Of a stretch of 64,000 nucleotides of DNA, positions 58,700 through 64,000 are shown one piece after another. The stretch is from a virus: the IMG/VR virus record IMGVR_UViG_3300036981_000255, positions 34,617-98,616 of that record, one strand, 5' to 3'. Position 1 is the first letter of the stretch; each line of letters starts with the position of its first letter. The translations under genes were made by a program, and so were the position numbers. Below the pieces are notes generated by a model. The model did no database searches. It saw nothing but the letters and a program-made list of their open reading frames with translations, and was not told the origin of the DNA.

Positions 58700-61600
58700 T
58701 TATTGTTCACAAAATGATGTTTTTTCATTTGTTAAAAATTTGTAAGGTGGATTATCATAGTCAATAATGATTTTATCTTTCAAAAAATCAGCCAATTGAC
58801 TTCCAGTCATTTCAATTGAATTTAACCTAATGTCTTTTGAGATTTCATTCTTTTCGTTAACCCAATAAGTGCCATTATAGTCAATTCGCTCGTAGTCAAT
58901 ACTATTATTGGGGGACAAACCTTTGATAGACCATAATTCCATCTCATCGTCAGTAACCATCATTACTTCATCCAAATCAATTTGTTGTTCTTCTTTTCCG
59001 TCTAATGGAAAGTCGGACACCATTTCAAGTTGTTGTTTTGTGAACCAAATCCTTTCGTCTGCTTGGCGGTCTTTAGCTTCACCTGTTTTACGTTTAGTGT
59101 TTGGCGAAGGAATCTTCTTACGAATTTCAGGGTGAAACACAATCCAAATAGGCGCAAGCGCTTTGTTGAATTTTTCAACATACTTTGCAGGATTATAAGG
59201 AACTTTCGCATCCAATTCTTCTGGTAAAACCAATCTTGAAGTCAATCGTTGATTGCATAAAAGCACCTCAACTATATGTGCATCATCTTTTGTTTTGTAA
59301 GATTTGAAGGTGTATTTGAACTTAATATCTTCAGCCTTTCCAATCAAATCCAATTGATTTTCTTTTGAGACAATTGAATATCTTTTTGTCGCAAATGGGT
59401 CAGTATTTTCAACCTTAACATCGTTGAATGTGAACGAGCCATATTCTTCAAAATAATCGGCAGCATCAGATTCTTCACCATCCGTCAACATCACTTGATA
59501 TTCATCACCATATCCTTTGTACTCAAGAATAAGATTTTCAAGTTTCACAGGATTTTTAACCAATTTCTTTAAATCTTTGATAAAAGAGTCACATTTGATT
59601 TTTGAAGATAAACTGAAATAACCTATAACGTTTCTATCCGTCTTTTTGTCGGCAGTTTCTTTTTTTCCATCTCCAATATTGATGTAATAAATCCAATCGC
59701 CTTTTCCCACATTTAAATCAGCTTGAATGGCTAATTCCATGTGCGCTTGACGAACACCTTTACCTTCTTTCATGTTTTGAATGTAATCCTTCAACTCTTT
59801 GGTCAACCTTGCCTTACTTGCAATTTCTTTAGCAACGATTTCTTGGTTGTGGATTTTTTTCAAATATTCATAATAAGCATTTGTAAACCCGATGGCATCA
59901 CCAAGCAAAATTGTTTTAAGGTTCTTGTCGAAAAAGCGTTGAATGTATTCACTTTGTCTTTTGGAAGTTAGAGTACCACCCACGTAAGATATTTTATAAT
60001 CTCCTTTACTTTCTTTTAAATACACAAAATTTCCCTTTGAAAAATTGATACAACTAACTGCGTACTCGTCAATATCCACACCCATTTTACCTCTCATAAA
60101 TATGTCATTGTACTCTGCCACGTATGCTTCAACGCCAGTATATTCCTTATCCTTTGTAACAAGCCAATTATCACCTTTGCCAATGTATTTGTAATCATCT
60201 GCATTTTTAGGGATGACAAAATTTGCTCCATCTGTATGGAAATAGATAATTTTGAAACCTCTTGGTTTGAAATAATGAATCAAATGACGCATGTGTTGAC
60301 GACCTGAACACGTGATGTGCCATGCGCTATCAATGTGGCAGAAAGGTGAAACATTTGGTGCGCCCAACATTCCATAGAAAGAGTTGATAAGAATTTTTAA
60401 CGGCAATTGTTTTTTGTCATAATATTGCTCATTTGCATAATCTTTGTTCTTTTTAGCAACGTTCTTTTTATTTTTGTAATCAAGCCTTGTGTATAAACCA
60501 AATTTCACCAACATTTTGTAAATGCCAGTAATGTCAATGTCTGGGATTTCACAATGTTGTAAAAATTCGGACGGATACAAAGAAGAATAGTCAATCTTAA
60601 CGATGTTCTGATGAAATCCTGCTGAAACCATCCCAAGAAGTCCACCTGTAAAATCTCGTGGTTCTTCATAATTTGGAATAGCGATACAATTCAAATACGT
60701 CCATGTAGAAAGTAATAGTTTCCACACAGTTGCGCCACCCATTGTTGCAATTTTCTCATAAGAAGTTGGCAACCATTTGCAAATCTCAAAAGTCGCTTGA
60801 GAATACAATTTATCCAAAAGATATGGCTCTTCAATATCGTCAATCAAATATCGTTCAATGATATAGTTGCCTGTAACAGTTTCATATTTGTTCCATTCTT
60901 TGATAATTTCCTTTGAAAAATCTTTGTCCTTGTGGTCTTTTGCGATTTCACTGCCATCAACTTTCTCAAAGCCTTCTCGAACTAACAATTGATGAATCAA
61001 ACGAATATCGTCAAAATTCACACGAATTTCCTTCAATTTTGTTTGCAAGTATTCACAAATCTTTGGACATTTTGCTTTTAAATCTGATGTAAATCCAGTG
61101 TAAGGGCTGACAATGCCATCGTATTTGATAGCAAGTTGATAAAATGCTAAAAAATTGTCATCAATCTCTTGCTTTGCAAAGTTATATCGTTTATCGTCTT
61201 CAAAATTGTTTTTTATCTCAAATGAATTTTCACAATCCGCAATGATTGGTTTTGTCCCATCTGCATTTTCATGGTAGAGAAACAATAGATTTTTATTCTT
61301 GTAGAACTTGATATTATCACCATTCTCACGAATTAGTGATTTATCAAAAGACATTTTGCTGAAATCTAACGATTTCTTTGAAACAAAAAATTCACCTGAC
61401 TCTCGATTGTAATAGTAAGGTCTTTTGTCTTTGTTGATATAACCAATCAAGTCTCCTTTAACATAAACACGACCCTTCTTTGCAAGATTTGCATGAATGA
61501 TATTGTCCTTTAATTTGAAATTGGGAATAGTTTTATCTTGTGCAGCAGCTCTTTTCACAGCAAACATCACATCACAAATATTTCGACCATACATTTTTGT

Positions 61601-63262
61601 TTGTGTATAATCTTCTGTTGCTCCACCAACTTTTACTTTTGCACCTTCATTTTTTCCATACATGAAATATGGATAAACTTCACCACATTTTTCATAATAT
61701 GGACTTAACAAGTCACGAATATAGTCCAACGTAGTCTTCGTACTATCCTTAACACCATCTTTATTTTTGACAAAGCATCCTAAGAGTTCAAGTCTTTTTT
61801 CAATGAACGGAAAATCAAATCCTTCGCCATTATAAGTCAAAAGAAGGTCTGGGTCAAGTTCGCCAATGATTCGATAAGTCTCTTCAATGATAAATTGTTC
61901 TTCGGTTGGATTATCAGCATTTAAAACTTTTTCAAAACCTCTATTATCCTTGATACCGATTTGAAAAACACAACCCAATTCAGGTTTTAAAGCAGCAATT
62001 TTTATATGCTCGTTGCCAACTTGTGCTTGGGTTTCAATATCGAATGTTAATATATGTAGGTCATCGTAATTTTCAATTCCCTTGTACAATCTACGACCAG
62101 TTTGAATCATATATTGTTCATTAGGATTTACAAAAAACAATTGACTTTCCATTTTTTTGAACACGTCAATCCTATTGACGTTCAACCATTTCAAAAGGTC
62201 TTTTTGTTCGTCAGTGTTGTCATAAGTTTGGCATTCAATAATACTGCCAATGATTTTTTTCTCATCCAATTGAATGTTGAACCAGTTTTGATGGTCATCA
62301 TTCTCTTTTATAAAATCCAAGAACTTATCAATCGAAGTATCAATCTCTTTGTTGATATAAGTTCTATTGATTTTGAACGAAATGTTAGAATTTTTCTTCT
62401 GATACCATTTGATAATTTTTGTCCAATCTACACTATCTTTGGTAAATACGTCAAATTCTTTATGCCACTTATGTAATTTGAAAAAAAGTTCAATTCGGTC
62501 ATCTTCGTCAATGATACTATTGAACCAATTTTTAAGTTTTACTTCATCAATATACACAGTTCCCTTCGGAGACAGACCACCTTCTTTGAAGAAATCCAAT
62601 AGATTTTTGAAAGACCCTTTGATTTTTTTTGGTTTACCATAAGCATCAATTTGGAAATATGGATTGTCACTTAGTTCTGGTTTTTCAGACTGGTCATCCA
62701 AAGTGAATTTATATTTGAAACCTTCTGCCATGCGTTTGACAGTGGAAGATTCAAATTTAGTTATTTGTTCTTCAACATTGATACCATATATGCGTTGTTT
62801 CTTATTGACCAAATCTTTCCATTCGTCATAAGATTCAATTTTATATCTGACGATGTATTTTTTCACATCTTCTTTATACCTTTCTTCTAAAATGCGATTA
62901 TCAATGCCATCAAAAGTTATTTGGCGGTTGTTTGGTAAAATAGCAATTTCGTTTGAAACAGCAGTTTCATCAAGTTCAACAATATTATGTGTAAAAAATG
63001 TGGCTGTTGTGGGTTTTTTAGACCAAACAAAAGGTTTTAATCCGTTTTTGTGTGTGAATCTGGGTGTGTCACCTTGAAAATCCTTGGCAAAGAAAATATC
63101 AACATTATTGTGATTTCTGGAAACTTCAATTGCACGAATACCTAACATCTCTTTTCCAAAAATATCTTTTTCATAACTGCCATTCAAAAAATCAACAACA
63201 TTCTTGTCATCAAATTCTGGCTTATTTCTGTCTTGCTTGGTTTTTAATATGTTATATCGCAC
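58700..63262 (-). CDS. 43: Family B DNA polymerase, long form, 1520 aa
   Basis: Exonuclease motifs: HILTFDIETQAQVG (near residue 406), LLTYNGEGFDFPFIEKRLEL (near 480) and RYLIDDIEEPYLL (near 807). Polymerase motifs: VKIDYSSLYPSEFLQ (A, near 892), LKILINSFYGMLGAP (B, near 961) and KIIYFHTDGANFVIP (C, near 1010). Motif C has H-T-D in place of D-T-D, keeping only the second, usually essential, Asp. T4 gp43 has 898 residues; the excess lies before the exonuclease domain and in insertions. It replicates the phage genome. Confidence 0.9.
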   Translation of the reverse strand: MRYNILKTKQDRNKPEFDDKNVVDFLNGSYEKDIFGKEMLGIRAIEVSRNHNNVDIFFAKDFQGDTPRFTHKNGLKPFVWSKKPTTATFFTHNIVELDETAVSNEIAILPNNRQITFDGIDNRILEERYKEDVKKYIVRYKIESYDEWKDLVNKKQRIYGINVEEQITKFESSTVKRMAEGFKYKFTLDDQSEKPELSDNPYFQIDAYGKPKKIKGSFKNLLDFFKEGGLSPKGTVYIDEVKLKNWFNSIIDEDDRIELFFKLHKWHKEFDVFTKDSVDWTKIIKWYQKKNSNISFKINRTYINKEIDTSIDKFLDFIKENDDHQNWFNIQLDEKKIIGSIIECQTYDNTDEQKDLLKWLNVNRIDVFKKMESQLFFVNPNEQYMIQTGRRLYKGIENYDDLHILTFDIETQAQVGNEHIKIAALKPELGCVFQIGIKDNRGFEKVLNADNPTEEQFIIEETYRIIGELDPDLLLTYNGEGFDFPFIEKRLELLGCFVKNKDGVKDSTKTTLDYIRDLLSPYYEKCGEVYPYFMYGKNEGAKVKVGGATEDYTQTKMYGRNICDVMFAVKRAAAQDKTIPNFKLKDNIIHANLAKKGRVYVKGDLIGYINKDKRPYYYNRESGEFFVSKKSLDFSKMSFDKSLIRENGDNIKFYKNKNLLFLYHENADGTKPIIADCENSFEIKNNFEDDKRYNFAKQEIDDNFLAFYQLAIKYDGIVSPYTGFTSDLKAKCPKICEYLQTKLKEIRVNFDDIRLIHQLLVREGFEKVDGSEIAKDHKDKDFSKEIIKEWNKYETVTGNYIIERYLIDDIEEPYLLDKLYSQATFEICKWLPTSYEKIATMGGATVWKLLLSTWTYLNCIAIPNYEEPRDFTGGLLGMVSAGFHQNIVKIDYSSLYPSEFLQHCEIPDIDITGIYKMLVKFGLYTRLDYKNKKNVAKKNKDYANEQYYDKKQLPLKILINSFYGMLGAPNVSPFCHIDSAWHITCSGRQHMRHLIHYFKPRGFKIIYFHTDGANFVIPKNADDYKYIGKGDNWLVTKDKEYTGVEAYVAEYNDIFMRGKMGVDIDEYAVSCINFSKGNFVYLKESKGDYKISYVGGTLTSKRQSEYIQRFFDKNLKTILLGDAIGFTNAYYEYLKKIHNQEIVAKEIASKARLTKELKDYIQNMKEGKGVRQAHMELAIQADLNVGKGDWIYYINIGDGKKETADKKTDRNVIGYFSLSSKIKCDSFIKDLKKLVKNPVKLENLILEYKGYGDEYQVMLTDGEESDAADYFEEYGSFTFNDVKVENTDPFATKRYSIVSKENQLDLIGKAEDIKFKYTFKSYKTKDDAHIVEVLLCNQRLTSRLVLPEELDAKVPYNPAKYVEKFNKALAPIWIVFHPEIRKKIPSPNTKRKTGEAKDRQADERIWFTKQQLEMVSDFPLDGKEEQQIDLDEVMMVTDDEMELWSIKGLSPNNSIDYERIDYNGTYWVNEKNEISKDIRLNSIEMTGSQLADFLKDKIIIDYDNPPYKFLTNEKTSFCEQ

Positions 63263-63292
63263 TTTGTTAACTTATTTTGATTGATTATAAAA

Positions 63293-63529
63293 TTAGACAG
63301 GAGAGCCATCAGCCAACCATTTGTTAAAAGTTTCAATTTGTTCACTCGTTGCCTTTTCAGCAGCTTCACACAGAATGCGTAGATTTTCAGCTTCAGCTTC
63401 CGTCCATATAACATCTTCACGATAACCCATTTCAGTTAGTAAATCCATGAAAATCATTTGATTTAAAACAGTCAAACGAGTTTCCAAAGGACATTCTTTG
63501 ATTAAATTTTCGTAGATTTTACTTGCCAT
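63293..63529 (-). CDS. Unknown protein, 78 aa
   Basis: The start at 63529 (MASKIYENLIKECPLETRLT) is preferred to the upstream reading from 63556 because it gives 11 bases of overlap at most with the broken gene upstream. The protein is helical and acidic (TEAEAENLRILCEAAEKATS). Function unknown. Confidence 0.6.
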   Translation of the reverse strand: MASKIYENLIKECPLETRLTVLNQMIFMDLLTEMGYREDVIWTEAEAENLRILCEAAEKATSEQIETFNKWLADGSPV

Positions 63530-63721
63530 TATTGTTATATTGGTTATTTTTTGCAAGCCACTTATTTTTTAAATGAGAAGTTGCATCACAATATCTTAGA
63601 TAAAGTTCTTGCACATCATCGTCAGTTTCATTTTTCACCCAATCTCTAAAAATTGTCATTTGTTCATCAAAAAAAAAATTATAATTTCATCAGACGTGTA
63701 TTGTTTTTCGTTATTGTGCAT
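63519..63721 (-). pseudogene. Small gene split by a homopolymer frameshift
   Basis: ATG at 63721 opens MHNNEKQYTSDEIIIFF, then stops soon after a run of ten T (minus strand; A run at 63669-63678). In another frame the coding goes on: DEQMTIFRDWVKNETDDDV, then LYLRYCDATSHLKNKWL to a stop at 63519. One more T, or two fewer, would make one 67-residue protein. It may be a true mutation, a sequencing error or polymerase slippage. Confidence 0.5.
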
Positions 63722-63724
63722 CTT

Positions 63725-64000
63725 TTATGTTATTGCTTTGTTAATAATTGTTTGAACTTGTTCCTTTGAAAGGAGAGGATTTTTATTTTCAAGTTGACTT
63801 TGCTTTTTCAAATTTACAACTAAACGTTTAACAATTCTACTATGATAGATATGAATTTTATCTTTAATAGTATTAATATCATTTCGAGTTTGAAAATCAA
63901 CCTTGTCAATTGACTCAATACCAGTCAAAAGACTTTGCAAATCATCTATTGATTCTTTTAAATTGTCAATTGCTATTTCTTTACGAGTTTCGTATTTTTC
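63725..64000 (-). CDS. Partial CDS: helical protein (C-terminal part)
   Basis: The frame is open from the window edge to a stop at 63725, about 91 residues seen. It is a long amphipathic helix (NLKESIDDLQSLLTGIESID, then KDKIHIYHSRIVKRLVVNLK) consistent with coiled coil. The start lies outside the window; the TTG at 63940 is not needed. Function unknown. Confidence 0.55.
   Translation of the reverse strand, partial: EKYETRKEIAIDNLKESIDDLQSLLTGIESIDKVDFQTRNDINTIKDKIHIYHSRIVKRLVVNLKKQSQLENKNPLLSKEQVQTIINKAIT

Noticed and set aside
62102-62476. Plus-strand ORF of 124 codons
   Set aside because: Antisense of the DNA polymerase gene, without promoter, start context or protein-like composition.

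Overview
The window is a continuous piece of a large, AT-rich, tailed-phage genome of the T4-like contractile-tail type. Hallmark genes are a T4-type portal, tail sheath, tail tube (two copies plus a fragment), a gp26-like baseplate/chaperone protein, gp13-like and gp14-like neck proteins, a gp55-like late sigma factor, a UvsW/SNF2-like helicase, a family B DNA polymerase and dUTPase. Weak Shine-Dalgarno signals, AT-rich starts, FN3-like and Cys-type leucine-rich-repeat proteins and the TnpB type suggest a Bacteroidota (Flavobacteriia-like) host. This host call is inference, not proof. Most genes lie on the minus strand. Plus-strand islands are a TnpB locus (5.1-6.9 kb), an operon of tagged proteins (17.7-20.4 kb), one GIY-YIG-like gene (46.3 kb) and a helicase/neck/LRR block (53.5-58.2 kb).

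Layout: 0-4.8 kb holds the start of a probable tape-measure gene, a gp51/gp26 chaperone pair and small unknown genes; 4.8-6.9 kb an intact TnpB, a tail-tube gene fragment and a dead second TnpB; 6.9-17.7 kb the tail tube, a very long sheath, a secreted FN3-like protein, the portal and a LamG-like structural protein; 17.7-20.4 kb four plus-strand genes for probable capsid-packaged proteins; 20.4-28.7 kb baseplate and small genes, a second tube and the gp55-like sigma factor; 29-39.6 kb a glycosylation island (glycosyltransferases, UDP-GlcNAc 2-epimerase, methyltransferase-like proteins); 40-46 kb small genes, a split terminase-like ATPase and dUTPase; 46-53 kb structural genes, a kinase-like protein, a WYL-like protein, an AsnRS-like enzyme and two ADP-ribosyltransferase-like proteins; 53-58 kb helicase, neck protein and two LRR proteins; 58-64 kb DNA polymerase and small genes.

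Three themes stand out. (1) At least nine otherwise unrelated proteins carry the same short tag, roughly K-I-I-L-N-E-x-Q-Y-x-x-L-F-E. It ends in the L/I-x-E type site used by T4 prohead proteases, so it looks like a capsid-targeting sequence for a set of injected effectors (ADP-ribosyltransferase-like, ParB-like, LRR). A second leader style sits on kinase-like, WYL-like, ParB-like and acetyltransferase-like proteins. (2) A coding-strand motif TATTTATA lies 10-30 bases upstream of many structural genes on both strands. It is a likely late promoter read by the gp55-like factor encoded here. (3) TnpB elements, whole or broken, sit beside diverged fragments of phage genes (tail tube, glycosyltransferase). 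In one case the presumed guide position falls on the copied glycosyltransferase start.
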